64,000 nt of DNA from Actinomucor elegans. Lineage: Eukaryota > Mucoromycota > Mucoromycetes > Mucorales > Mucoraceae. The stretch is from assembly GCA_026027325.1 (NCBI GenBank), contig JAMSLZ010000006.1, positions 744,001 to 808,000 on the forward strand. The letters are read 5' to 3'. A program made the position numbers and the translations under genes. Of the stretch, positions 45,529 to 56,655 are shown in pieces (position 1 is the stretch's first letter; every line of letters starts with the position of its first letter). The notes below the pieces were generated by a model. The model had not been told where the DNA came from, ran no database searches, and saw only the letters and a program-made list of their open reading frames with translations.

Positions 45529-46625
45529 TTACTTTTCGGTACTATTTTCTCTTTCTCGTAAACGCATGCGGCCCTGATATACCCACAATCTGTTATCAAC
45601 TATTGTTTCCATACTCCCAACCATTGTGATCCACGTTAACTTGGAGTTCTCTAGACATATTTACTGCCCACCATCCACCAATCTTGGCTATTCCAGATCC
45701 AAATTCTTATGGTTGCACCTTTGGAAATAGACATTATCTTATCTTCAGGCAAATCATACTCTTCTTTACTTGCAATGAATTGCAAATGATTATCCGGTCT
45801 ACAAAATAATATTAATAATCCAAGTTACACCTAATTCATATTTGTACATACCAAAGGTGTGCACTCGCTAGGCAGTAAACTGTCGTTCCAGCCTAAACCA
45901 CCAACACTAAATATGAGACAAAGAATGTGAGAATTCCGAGATGACTCTTTGGTCATACAGCAGGCTTTTTTTTTAACTTGGTTTTCATACATAGACTTCA
46001 AACATCAGAGGTGCTTTGTATCGATATATTTCTTCATTTGGAGGAATGGTACTGACAAAGGTATTATTTCTATTTCTTGGTGCAAACACACAAATAGTCA
46101 AGGTGTCTTGATAATCGAAAAAGACCTTGATAGAATAGTACACTATATCAAGTTATTTGTAAGCACGAGTAAAGGTCATACGATACCACGGCGAGCAGGA
46201 AACAAGTAGCCAAGCGCTAATCAGTGGAAATACACCGTGAGATCCTAACATATAATTGATGCAAGTCCATGTTAACCAGATGCATATAGTATGCCTGGGA
46301 AACACTCTATGAGCATATGAAAATGAGTGTTTCCTAGCATTATTATGAGTCTATCTAGATTTAGATAACTTGTAGAAGATATCCTGCAACAGAATCTGGA
46401 TGAATGCCTTTTAATGCATACAAATATTCTTCAGTTTTTTGAGCTTCTCTAGCCGTTTCTTTAGTTTACCACTAACAGTTTCAAATATGGAGGACCGTTT
46501 GATTTCCTTTGTCTCACGGCGTTTACGTAGTACTTTAAGGTTGAACCAATTCCAGATCAGTTTCACAAGAATTAGGCAAGGTAACCCAAACACCAGGCAT
46601 CTCTGGGTCCAAGTACATATTGTAA
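45529..46625 (-). pseudogene. Decayed DysF/peroxin-domain gene (Pex24/Pex30-like)
   Basis: No open frame spans this region, yet family-like peptides appear in order when the three minus frames are read together. From the 5' side: ETKEIKRSSIFETVSGKLKK; AREAQKTEEYLYALKGIHPD; a hydrophobic piece GVFPLISAWLLVSCSPWYR; YSIKVFFDYQDTLTI through YRYKAPLMFEVY; GLGWNDSLLPSECTPL; HLQFIASKEEYDLPEDKI; then DHNGWEYGNN and LWVYQGRMRLRERENSTEK before TAA at 45531-45529. The FEVYE / GLGW / LLPSE / GWEYG series matches the dysferlin-like domain of fungal peroxisomal and ER membrane peroxins. Frame changes at several places and in-frame stops (for example after GSKYV) cannot all be introns, so I call it a pseudogene. 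Confidence 0.6.
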
Positions 46626-46892
46626 TCCACCCAAAAAAAAAAAAAGGTTACAGTTGATTTACTAGGTTTTTTTTCCAGCTTAACATGTCTATGTAGCATA
46701 TCAAAATACTAGTTGGATTAGTGTATTTAGAGATAGAAAAGGAATCTTTTTTCCAAGATGACTTTTACATTAGTTGAAGAATTACGACTTTGATACATAT
46801 TGAAAAAAAGGTTTAATAAAAGTGCCCGCAAGGGTTGAGGATTTATTATTGAAACAAACTAAAAGGTTTCGTGGTTTTGAATGATGTATTCC

Positions 46893-48635
46893 TTAGTTGA
46901 CAGTGTTGCTGACAGCCTGTTGGTTCTCAACAACCTTATCCAAGCCAAGTTGCTTATCAGTCCACATAGGAGTGGGAACTTCAGCGCCTTGGACACCGAC
47001 GCCAGCACAACCACCTTGAGCAGTCCAATCTTCAACACGCTTGAAACCATAGCGAGTCCAGATCTTGTCAAGAGAATGAACAAGCTCATCAATCATGGGA
47101 GCGTTGTGGCCAGGAGTAGGGGTAATACGAAGACGCTCTTCACCAACGGGAACAGTGGGATAATTGATGCTTTGAACATAGATATCATGTTCAGACAAAA
47201 GTTCATCAGAAGCCAATTTAGCAGCAGCAGCATCGCCCAAAAGAACAGGGACAATATGAGAAGGATTAGGGATAACAGGAATACCAATATCTCCCAAACG
47301 AGACTTGACGGTACGTGTGTTGACTTGCTGAAGGTTACGTTCAGCACTGGATTCCTTGAGGTATTTAACAGATTCCATAGCGCCAGAAACAACAGCAGGA
47401 GGAAGGGAGGTAGTGAAGATGAAGCCAGGAGCATAAGAACGGATCATATCAACAAGGTAAGCAGAGCCAGCGATATAACCGCCAACAACACCATAAGCCT
47501 TACCCAAAGTACCAGTGAAAATATCAATCTCATCAAGAATACTGCCGTTGCCTCTGGTAGGATTGGTGGCGTTCAATTCGTAATCAAGATGTTCAGCAAC
47601 ACCAGCACCGCGAGGACCGTACATACCGACAGCATGAACTTCATCCAAGAAGGTGATGGCACCATATTTCTTGGCCAAATCGACAATCTCGCGAATAGGG
47701 CCAATAGAACCACACATAGAATAGACAGACTCAAACGCAATAATCTTGGGGACACTAGGATCAACGGATTGTAACAATTGTTCAAGATGAGCCATATCAT
47801 TATGACGGAAGATTTTCTTTTGAGCGCCTGAATGGCGCATACCTTGAATCATGGAAGCATGGTTCAAAGCATCCGAGAAAATGACACATCCAGGCAGCTT
47901 GGAAGCCAAGGTAGAGAGAGTAGCGTCGTTAGCGACATAGCAAGAAGAGAAGACGAGTGCACCCTCAGTATGATGGAGATCAGCTAGTTCAGACTCGAGA
48001 CGTAAATGAAGATCAGCATTTCCAGCAATGTTACGGGTACCACCAGCGCCAGCACCGTAACGATCCAAAGTACGCTTCATTGTATCAGTCAAAACTGGAC
48101 TTCTTCCCATGCCCAAATAATCATTAGCGCACCAGACGGTCACTTCGTCTGTGACACGAGCCGTATGAGCACGAGGGAACTTTTGAGCCAAGCGGTTAAT
48201 GTTGTTAAAATAACGATAACTCTTGTCCTTGTGTTTCTTGTCTAATTCCTCTTGATAAAAACTTTCATAGTCAAAGTGTTTCTTTGTCTGATGTGAGACA
48301 GCAGCCGAAGCGGGGATGGGACCCTGGCCGTGACTGTTGACTATAAGTGGGTAAAGATTAGAATTTTTTTTTTCACACTATCTCCGCATCTTTTTTTTAT
48401 TGTCTTTACCAGCAGTTGCCTTTACAGGCTTGGAGGGAGTTTGAGATACAACATTAGAAGTAGAAATCGAACGGGAAGAAATAGCTTGACTCATGATAGG
48501 GCATTGCTTGGCCTTGGTCATCAAAGGGCTCATGGCTTGGTTGGCAGAACCAGCAGTGAGTCTGCGAAGGGACGAAGCAGAAGCAACATGAATGAAAGGG
48601 CAAGATTTCTTTGCCTGCATCAAAGCGAGTTCCAT
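46893..48635 (-). CDS. HEM1: 5-aminolevulinate synthase, mitochondrial
   Basis: Pyridoxal-phosphate enzyme that condenses glycine and succinyl-CoA, first step of haem synthesis in the mitochondrial matrix. Exons 48635-48410 and 48340-46893 give 557 residues (yeast Hem1 548). The presequence is Ser/Arg-rich and holds two Cys-Pro haem-regulatory motifs: KKSCPFIHV near residue 11 and KAKQCPIM near residue 45, which in relatives bind haem and block import. Catalytic core: [63 protein letters not shown], and the cofactor lysine in [20 protein letters not shown] start at [10 protein letters not shown] rather than a Met 25 codons upstream, as that one adds an atypical Phe-rich head. Its 3' side faces the DysF pseudogene. 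Confidence 0.97.
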
Positions 48636-48930
48636 ATTAAAGTACTTAATGTAGGGAAGTTTTTTTTTACGGGTTAAAAGAGAAAGAAAACAATAAAAAT
48701 GTAGGAACAACCGTTCTTTTTCTTTTAAAAAAGAGAAGAGAATAAAAAGTGAGGGATCTCGGTTGTGGGGGAGAATTTATACGATTTTTTTTTATTAGTT
48801 ATCTGCTGGTTGAATGTCCGGCGTGCTTGGTTATCCAATCACCACTGGAGCCAATCATTACTGGCTTGATAATAGTTTTTGACACAAATCTAAACGGGCA
48901 TTCAAGCCGGTTGTACTACCGAGTAGTAGA

Positions 48931-50095
48931 TTAAAGCTCGTCCCTCAGTGCCGGGGACGCTGATTCAATAATAAGTTCAATGATTGAGCTAGCTGCAGTT
49001 TCAATCAAAGTGGTAGAAGTTGGTGATTGATGGATCAAGGTTGCTGTATCTGGTATTTCAATTGGTGTTGCTTTGACAGTAACCACGCTGGTTGCTACGT
49101 TGGTTACTATGCTGGATGCTAATTGCTTACTCTTCTTTGTCTGTGTTAACCAGGAAACCCAAGAGATACCAACATCCCAAGTACGTTTCTTTATGATATA
49201 TAGGACGACAAGGGTAAACAATAAAAGACCAAATAAGAGCAAGAGCCGATCGAACCAATCTGAGGTTTCCAGCTGAGTAATCACTCTTTTAGAAATATGT
49301 ACCAAGGAACCGAAGTTTTGATATTCCGAGTAAGTAGAAGATAGTGTTTTTGAAGATTCGGCTAAACAATAAGGCTTTTTAATTCCCATTTGATGCTTGG
49401 TAAAAAAGAATAAGTACCTAACATGCTGGCTGAAAATGAACTTTTCTCCAGTTCTTGTTGCATAAGTGTGCTTGTCCTTTTCAATGCTTCTGTCACATCT
49501 GAAGAAGCACGTAATACAGCATCATCATGTTGACTAAAAACGTACTTTAGAGGGTCATGTAAGGTAAACACAGCTATATTACCTTTTTTGAGCATTTCTT
49601 TGTTTCAGCTCATATTGTTCAGTAAAAGATTTCCCATTTGATCTTCTTCCTAACCCAAACAATTCCTCTCGGTTCTTCTTCTCCTGTTCATCCACTCTTT
49701 TTCTCGATCGTAATATAGCTTGGCGAGAGCTTGCTTGAAGTCTGATATACTTATAAGTTCCGAGTAGAAAACACGTCTCGAAATGACTTACTGTTTAAGT
49801 TGGTTTTCGTATTCTTCTAGTCTATGTAATATAGCCAACTTGGATGATTCCCGGTCCTCTTCTTCTGCTAGTTGTTTAACCATCTATAGACATGCTTCTA
49901 AGACAAAAGTAGGCCTTTTTTGTACCGAGATTTTACCTCTATATCCTGTTCTAAAGTACGAATACTTGATCGAATAAGTTCGGCTACTTCTTTTTGAACA
50001 GTTATTGAGTCAACATGGTATAATCTCTCAATTTGTCTTTGGCATTCAGCAGCTAGTCTGCTAAGCGATCTAAACTTGGCCTCAATAGATCCCAT
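48931..50095 (-). CDS. SEC20: SNARE protein Sec20 (BNIP1 homologue) with C-terminal RDEL
   Basis: ER-resident t-SNARE for Golgi-to-ER COPI vesicles, in complex with Tip20/Dsl1 partners. Five exons, 50095-49937, 49883-49792, 49741-49583, 49533-49418 and 49361-48931, give 318 residues. Helical N-terminal domain (MGSIEAKFRSLSRLAAECQR), basic linker, then the SNARE motif SQHDDAVLRASSDVTEALKR, MQQELEKSSFSASMLAESSK, YQNFGSLVHISKRVITQLET, and the membrane anchor DRLLLLFGLLLFTLVVLYII. The lumenal tail ends RDEL. Yeast Sec20 ends HDEL, so an ER-retrieval signal is conserved in form. I start at MGSIE because upstream codons give a low-complexity His/Thr head, although that frame is open to 50236. Confidence 0.92.
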
Positions 50096-50734
50096 TTCTT
50101 TTGTTCTATGTAGATGTGAACAAGAAAACGAAGAATGTTTGTGGTGGAGAGCGCGACAATTGTGTGGGTGGCTGTGATTGGGTGTCGGTGATTTAATATT
50201 ATATGTCGTCGTCGTCGTCGAATTCGGATGCATCAATTCAATTTTTTCCTCAAGATGATTTATTTTTTGAATTTTACTATTGATCCCATTGTTAATAAAG
50301 AAAGTAATATTGATACAAAAATCGTACGTTAGAAAAGCTGGAGCAAGGATTTTTCACGTTCCAAATTGATTAAATATTCTTTTAAAGTTTCTAAAACACA
50401 ATGAATTTGCTTTAATAGTAAGCCAAATGCTTGTTTTTTTATATTTTATCATTATCATATTTTGAGTATTTTGTATTAAATAAAATATGAACAAAACGTT
50501 AAAGCGTACTCTAGTTTACAATAAGCCTAAAATAATTACTAATCACTTCAACAAAATGCTTTCTTCATGCTCCACAAAAAAGAATCCTGCGCTGTAAATT
50601 TCCATCACAGATTTAATTTTAATACCGTGTTTTAAAGTCAATGCATGTCCAAAGTAGACTACAGCATATATTAGTATATCATATCCTAGTGATTTACAGT
50701 AAAATGCCTGCGCTTTGTACGCACTGGAACTAGT

Positions 50735-50850
50735 GATCAATAGGTTTCTTGAATGATTTCGATTTAAATGTCGTATCTGATGACTAGCACATATCTAGAA
50801 TGAATCATTGGACATATTAAAACCATTGCCTAGCCGCGGCATCTTCAATA
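50735..50850 (+). repeat. Single unit of the ~170-bp dispersed repeat
   Basis: GATCAATAGGTTTC, then TTTAAATGTCGTATCTGATG at about 50763-50782, followed by ATATCTAGAATGAATCATTG: the standard block order. Confidence 0.65.
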
Positions 50851-51639
50851 TGTTATATTTATTGCCAATTAACCTTTAATCATATCTCGAGATATGCTAT
50901 TTGTGCTTATTAAGCGCTGGTAAGGAGCTCAAGAATCACTGCAAGAAAAATGAACAAGTTGATTACTTGTTATCAACAACAAGAATCATCGCAATTTCAA
51001 AAACAATGTATAAAAACGGCGTTATGGATCTTTCAGCTTCTGTTATTGAGATTGCATTTAATCTTGTGGTAGTATCACGTTTAGATTGATAATTCCTACT
51101 TTAGTAGCTCCTATACAATATACATAAAATCAACATAATATATGATCAATTGTTTCAACAAAAATGTACTATCAATACTGCATTAGTAGTACACTTAGTT
51201 TCATTAAAAATGATTTAAACGTATTCTATTATTATAGTATGTTCTCTACTCCTTTTGGTTAATGAAAAGCAACTACGTTTTTTTTCGTGAATATTTAGTC
51301 ATCCGGAAGCATTTGATGCCAACTTTAGTGATAAAACATTATCTATTTAAAATGCGTTTGAATTAAACTTCTGCAGAAACTAACTACGCATCCCATGGTG
51401 CAAAGATTGTTTCAATTGATTGAATTGCAATTGTTACATTGCTGCTTTTCACCTTTTTTTGTATAGGAATGGAGCCATAGCTTGGATACTTTATGTAAGA
51501 CAAATAGTCCCAATATATATACTCCCAAGCAGAAAGAACATACTGTATTAATAACTTATATCTTTAAAAAAAATAATATTAGAATTTTGAGCCTAAAGAT
51601 ATATCTTTGTCAATTTTTAAGAATTCATGCCATTTTCAA

Positions 51640-52085
51640 CATTGTGACATTAACAACCAATTCTAACTTATTGTCGCATCTGATGGCTATTACATGTTCA
51701 GAATAAATAACTATATTTACTAAAAATGCTACATGACCATAATATAATGTTTTCATTATATTATTGACTGGTGATAGATTACATAATTTTTGTGGGCAAT
51801 GTTTAATAATTAAAGATCTCTTACTCGATCCTAATTAAACACCACGTTTATTGAGTTATTCATACTCGGAATAAACTGATGCATCTCTTAAAACGACCAT
51901 TTAATTACAGTACAAATGAATATACTATATTTGTCAATAATTAGTAGTCAACTTTATATTTTTAAGAACAATGTTTCATCATAGAAAGACTTCCTGGTCA
52001 ATCTCGGTTAAATGCCACATCTGATGGTTAACTCATACTTCGAGCTGTTGCAGCTCATATAATCCAATAATGTCTTCAGATTACA
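51640..52085 (+). repeat. Three tandem units of the ~170-bp dispersed repeat
   Basis: Cores at about 51671-51686 (TTGTCGCATCTGATGG), 51838-51854 (ACACCACGTTTATTGAG) and 52010-52026 (AATGCCACATCTGATGG), spaced about 167 and 172 bp. Each is followed by a TTCAGAATAAATAAC- or ACTCGGAATAAACTG-like block. Confidence 0.7.
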
Positions 52086-52505
52086 CGAATTGGAAAAGAA
52101 ATAGGGTAAAAAAAAAAAATGCTCAAACAACCACGCTTCATTAATACTCCGAATTATGAGAGAGCGCAGTACGTTTTTTTTATCGTTTTGGCTAGATATG
52201 CTGTGCTTTGTGGACCTGTTACTCTTTGAAAAAAAAAGAAAAAGATCCTCAATGTATTTAATACAGTACAAGCTAATAGTTTAGATGATATATATTTATC
52301 TTTTATGTGATCTCTACTGTATCCTCACTATATATGCTTTCCATTATCGAATATATTATATTCAAAGCTTCGAAACAAGTTTAAAATGGTGGCTTAGAAT
52401 TTCAAAAAATTTTGTTTTTCTACTGCATATGGTCGAGTGCTTTCTTACGAGTACTTTCTTTTCCTCCTTACACTTTAACACTTCATTAACCCCCCATTCT
52501 CCTAA

Positions 52506-54444
52506 ATGAGTGATAAACTTACCCGTATTGCTATCGTTAGCGCTGATAAGTGCAAACCCAAGAAGTGTAGACAAGAATGGTACACAATGAAATAAAATAC
52601 CTTTTAGATGCGTATTCTAATTACCTTTTTCCTGCTTTATAGTAAGCGTTCTTGTCCTGTGAATCGTATGGGTAAGGAATAAAATAAACTATTGAAACGC
52701 GTAAAAAAAAAAAGGAAAAATGATTGACTAAACACGGAACAATATAGGTAAGCTCTGTATCGAAGTTGAACCTACTTCCAAAATTGCCTTTATTTCTGAA
52801 GAGCTTTGTATTGGTTGTGGTATTTGTGTGAAGAAGTGTCCTTTTGGCGCCATCCATATTATCAATTTACCTACCAACCTCGAAGGTGAAGTCACTCATC
52901 GTTATTCTGCCAATTCATTCAAACTTCATCGTTTGCCTGTACCTCGCCCCGGTCAAGTATTGGGTTTGGTAGGTACCAACGGTATCGGAAAGTCGACTGC
53001 TTTAAAGATTCTTTCTGGTAAGATGAAGCCCAATTTGGGTAAGTTCGAAGCTCCACCCGACTGGCAAGACATCCTGAAGCATTTCCGTGGTTCCGAATTG
53101 CAGAACTATTTCACCAAGATTTTAGAAGATAACTTGAAGGCCATCATTAAACCTCAATATGTCGATCACATCCCTAAAGTCGTTAGCGGTCAAGTGCATC
53201 AACTTTTGGCAGATAAACACGAACGTAACAATATGGAAGAGATGATTGATTATTTGGATCTCAAAGATGTAATGAAGCGTGAAGTTGGTCAACTTTCTGG
53301 TGGTGAATTGCAAAGATTTGCTATTGGTGTAGTGGCTGTTCAACAGGCTGATGTTTACATGTTCGATGAGCCTTCTTCTTATTTGGATGTCAAGCAGCGT
53401 TTAAATGCTGCTCGTGTTATTCGTTCTTTGTTATCTTCCAGCACCTATATTATCTGTGTAGAGCACGATTTGTCTGTTTTGGATTATCTTTCAGATTATA
53501 TTTGTATTCTTTACGGTAGACCTTCTGCTTACGGTGTTGTTACTCTTCCTTACTCTGTTCGTGAAGGTATCAATATTTTCTTGGACGGTAACATCCCCAC
53601 CGAAAACTTGCGTTTCCGTGAAGAATCTTTGACCTTCAAGATTGCTGAGACTGCCAACGAAGTATCCATCTCTAAAGTCAACTCATACAAGTATCCCAAG
53701 ATGCAAAAGATTCTTGGTGACTTCAGGTTGGATGTTGAAGGTGGTGAATTCCAAGATTCTGAAATTATTGTGATGTTGGGTCAAAATGGTACTGGTAAAT
53801 CTACCTTTATTCGTCTCTTAGCTGGTCTTTTGAAGCCTGATGGTGATAGCAAGATTCCTCAATTGAATGTTTCTTACAAACCTCAAAAGATTTCACCCAA
53901 GTTTAAGGGTACTGTCCGTATGTTGTTCTTGAAGAAGATCAAGGGCGCTTTCTTGAACCCTCAATTCAACACTGATGTTATCAAGCCTTTGAACATTGAA
54001 AACATTATTGATCAAGAAGTTATGCATTTGTCTGGTGGTGAATTGCAGCGTGTTGCTATTGTGCTTGCTTTGGGCCAACCTGCTGATATTTATCTTATCG
54101 ATGAACCTTCTGCTTATCTTGATTCAGAACAACGTATTATTGCTGCCAAGGTTATCAAGCGTTTCATTATCCATTTCAAGAGAACTGCTTTCATTGTAGA
54201 GCACGATTTCATTATGGCTACTTATCTTGCTGATCGTGTTGTTGTCTATGATGGTACTCCTTCCGTTCATGCTGTTGCAAACACACCTCAATCTCTTTTG
54301 ACTGGTATGAACAAGTTCTTGGCCTCGCTTGAAATTACTTTCCGTCGTGATCCTACAAATTACAGACCTAGAATTAACAAGCTTGACTCTCAACTTGATC
54401 AAGAACAAAAGTCCACTGGCAACTACTTCTTTTTGGAACAGTAA
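52506..54444 (+). CDS. RLI1: ABCE1/Rli1 ribosome-recycling ATPase
   Basis: Soluble iron-sulfur ABC ATPase that splits post-termination ribosomes; essential across eukaryotes and archaea. Exons 52506-52579, 52643-52671 (only 29 nt) and 52748-54444 give 599 residues (yeast 608). Two Fe-S clusters: [16 protein letters not shown] with the residues of exon 2, and [20 protein letters not shown]. Nucleotide site 1: Walker [10 protein letters not shown], signature QLSGGELQR, Walker [11 protein letters not shown]. Site 2: [28 protein letters not shown]. The hinge region and ending ([15 protein letters not shown]) also match. Skipping the microexon would remove two cluster Cys, so it must be included. 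Codon use suggests high expression. Confidence 0.98.
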
Positions 54445-54779
54445 AAACCCCTTTAGAATCAATATCCCATCTCGCAAACATCCTAATTTCTCTTCTTGTC
54501 TTCATCTTCTTATTTGCTTTATAAATACTAAATAAAAATCATTTGAAAAAATGACTTGTGTGTATCAAAACATGACTACATCTTCTTTGCAAATGGTGCT
54601 GTTATTCGTAAAGAGTCGTGTTAGTCATTTATCGCAATACAAGCTGTGTAAGAAAATGAAAGGAAAAAAACTCATTACAAGTGTATAGCTCTTTTTTGCA
54701 CCAACGCAACATAGTCTATAACTATATGAATAATGTAATGAAAGATGTATATATATAGCGGCTTATTCTGATCATAGAG

Positions 54780-54830
54780 TACTAACCAGATGCGATATTT
54801 GATTAGGATCTGCCCAGAGATATATAGATC
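54780..54830 (-). repeat. Partial unit of the ~170-bp dispersed repeat
   Basis: ACCAGATGCGATATTTGATT followed by GGATCTGCCCAGAGATATAT: reverse complement of the core and palindrome blocks. Confidence 0.55.
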
Positions 54831-55439
54831 ATTAGAACTAGTTACCATGAAAGAGCATATGGTCCCTACTTCAACTATAAATTAGGCCTATCCATTTGAA
54901 CTAAATCGGTCAATATTGACCGACTAATAAAATGTATTCTTTCTCACTTTTGGTCTGTTTATGGTGATCCTTCCTTATTCTCTTAAGTAGGCTACCTAAG
55001 AATATATTTTTGTAACCCTTTTACCAGTGATCATTCGATTTTAATTTTTGTTGTTCTCTTTAAATCCTGTTTGAAACGTGCCTCCCAAAATTGCTATCAA
55101 ACATATCTATATGAAGTTTTTCTTTTTTCGAATTCAATCTCATTCAAATAATGTCTAATGATCCCTGTACTCTATTAATATATATACAAGCTTATAAAAC
55201 TAACTTTATACTATACCTTTCAACAATCGACAACTCGGCCCATTTGAACTGACTTATTTTCAGGGAAAAAAAAAAAAAATAATTATGTTTTTGAGAAACC
55301 AAAAAATAGATTCATGATAATGACAACACTTAATATTGTGATACACATTCATGAGTAAAAATATTGTTTTATTGTAAAGATATTAACTCAAAAACAGCCG
55401 GCTTATTTGGACCGATTCGGGTAATCTGTATTTGTTAAT

Positions 55440-55540
55440 ATCAAGTTCTATCCATTCAGCAGATTGCTATAAATATGTTTCCATGTATCCTACTATATGC
55501 CATTTGATCAGGATCACCTCAAATATCTATGGGTATGTTT
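55440..55540 (-). repeat. Degraded unit of the ~170-bp dispersed repeat
   Basis: ATATGCCATTTGATCAGGAT and TCAAATATCTATGGG keep the order of core and palindrome blocks in reverse orientation; weaker than most copies. Confidence 0.4.
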
Positions 55541-56655
55541 TACATGAAAATACAAAAGATTTGCGGTACGTCCGCAAAATGTAATATATTCATTACACGC
55601 CCGTCAAATAACGACTCTAATAAGTATATTACTTCATTATGAACAGGTACCAGTTTTTTTTAGAAACGGCATTGATTAAAGTATTATGTCAAGAGATAAA
55701 TAAAAGTATATCAAGTCCTAGAGGACGACAAATGAAAATTAGCCTTTTGAATACTTATACAAGTTTTCTAGAATAAGGATGTCTTTAAAATGATATATAA
55801 ACATAAAAAAAAGTGCAACTATAGAAACGGATAACAAATACACAATCGGAGTTGCATAACTCATTTGTAAGCAGAAGCAACATTACAAAACGTGCTTTAA
55901 ATAAAAGAATATAGTGGAATATGTATATTTCCCAAACATCAAAGTTCCATTGCAACCAAACTCTGATCTAGATGCAATTATTTACTGTCAAAATTTTTGT
56001 TGTGAGTATCAAGGAGGAGAGGAGGCGCCAACGTTCAATCTCAGTCAACCAATGAAGTTTACGTTCCTTGCAGCAGCAGTTTAAATGGACCTTGAAAAAC
56101 CAGTATCAGGAATACTGCAGAATGACTGTAGAGGAGGCGCATATACGAACAAGTGCATTGCTGATAACAAAAATAAATGAGCATGTAAAATTGGCCAAAG
56201 ACTATATAAGAGAACACTTGAAAATCTAGAGTTGAGTATAGGAAATTAAATACTCTAGGGTTGATTTTGGTATATATAGATTTCTGAGCTGTTGTTTACT
56301 CGTGATGCTTCTTTATAGAAATTACAGACTGATTTTGAACTGTATCTGCTGGTGCAACCTTGTCACTAACCTTTATAACTAATATATTGATATATATATA
56401 TATTACGTTTGGTTTTGTTGAAAATCACGTTTCGGCTTAGATTTCCTGCAGACAAACTGCACAGTTTCATTTGGATTGTATGGCAAGGCATAAATATTTG
56501 ATACGAGTCAGAACTGAACATGTGCGACATCACATTTCTTTGTACACAAACGGCTGATGAGGAAGTGGAGTACCAAAAAATTCTAATAAAATAAGAAAGT
56601 ATTTCTGCCTTCTCTTCTTCTTTTTCTTTTTCTTTTTGTTTTCTCTGTATCCCTA

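Larger units (their letters stand above)
50096..52505. other. Long divergent intergenic region with repeat units
   Basis: Between Sec20 (-) and Rli1 (+). A (GTC)n run lies at about 50203-50219. Forward units of the dispersed repeat lie at 50735-50850 and 51640-52085, with a weak copy near 51340-51440. The last 80 bases form a T/C-rich leader. No gene seen. Confidence 0.5.
54445..56655. other. Intergenic region with two degraded repeat units
   Basis: Rli1 3' flank (AATAAAAATC near 54530 may be a polyadenylation signal) and promoter of the next gene. Two reverse repeat units lie near 54780 and 55440-55540, and a 7-bp-stem hairpin at 55560-55578. The motif GAGGCGCCAAC at about 56023 also occurs in the EFB1 promoter. 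A T/C-rich leader precedes 56656. No gene seen. Confidence 0.45.

Noticed and set aside
46881..47774. 297-codon open frame antisense to HEM1
   Set aside because: It mirrors the well-supported ALAS catalytic core; the peptide has no motifs and the frame is a shadow of biased codon use.
50096..50236. Sec20 starting at the upstream Met
   Set aside because: Would add a His/Thr/Ser low-complexity head including a (GAC)n microsatellite; MGSIEAKF matches a sensible SNARE N-terminus.
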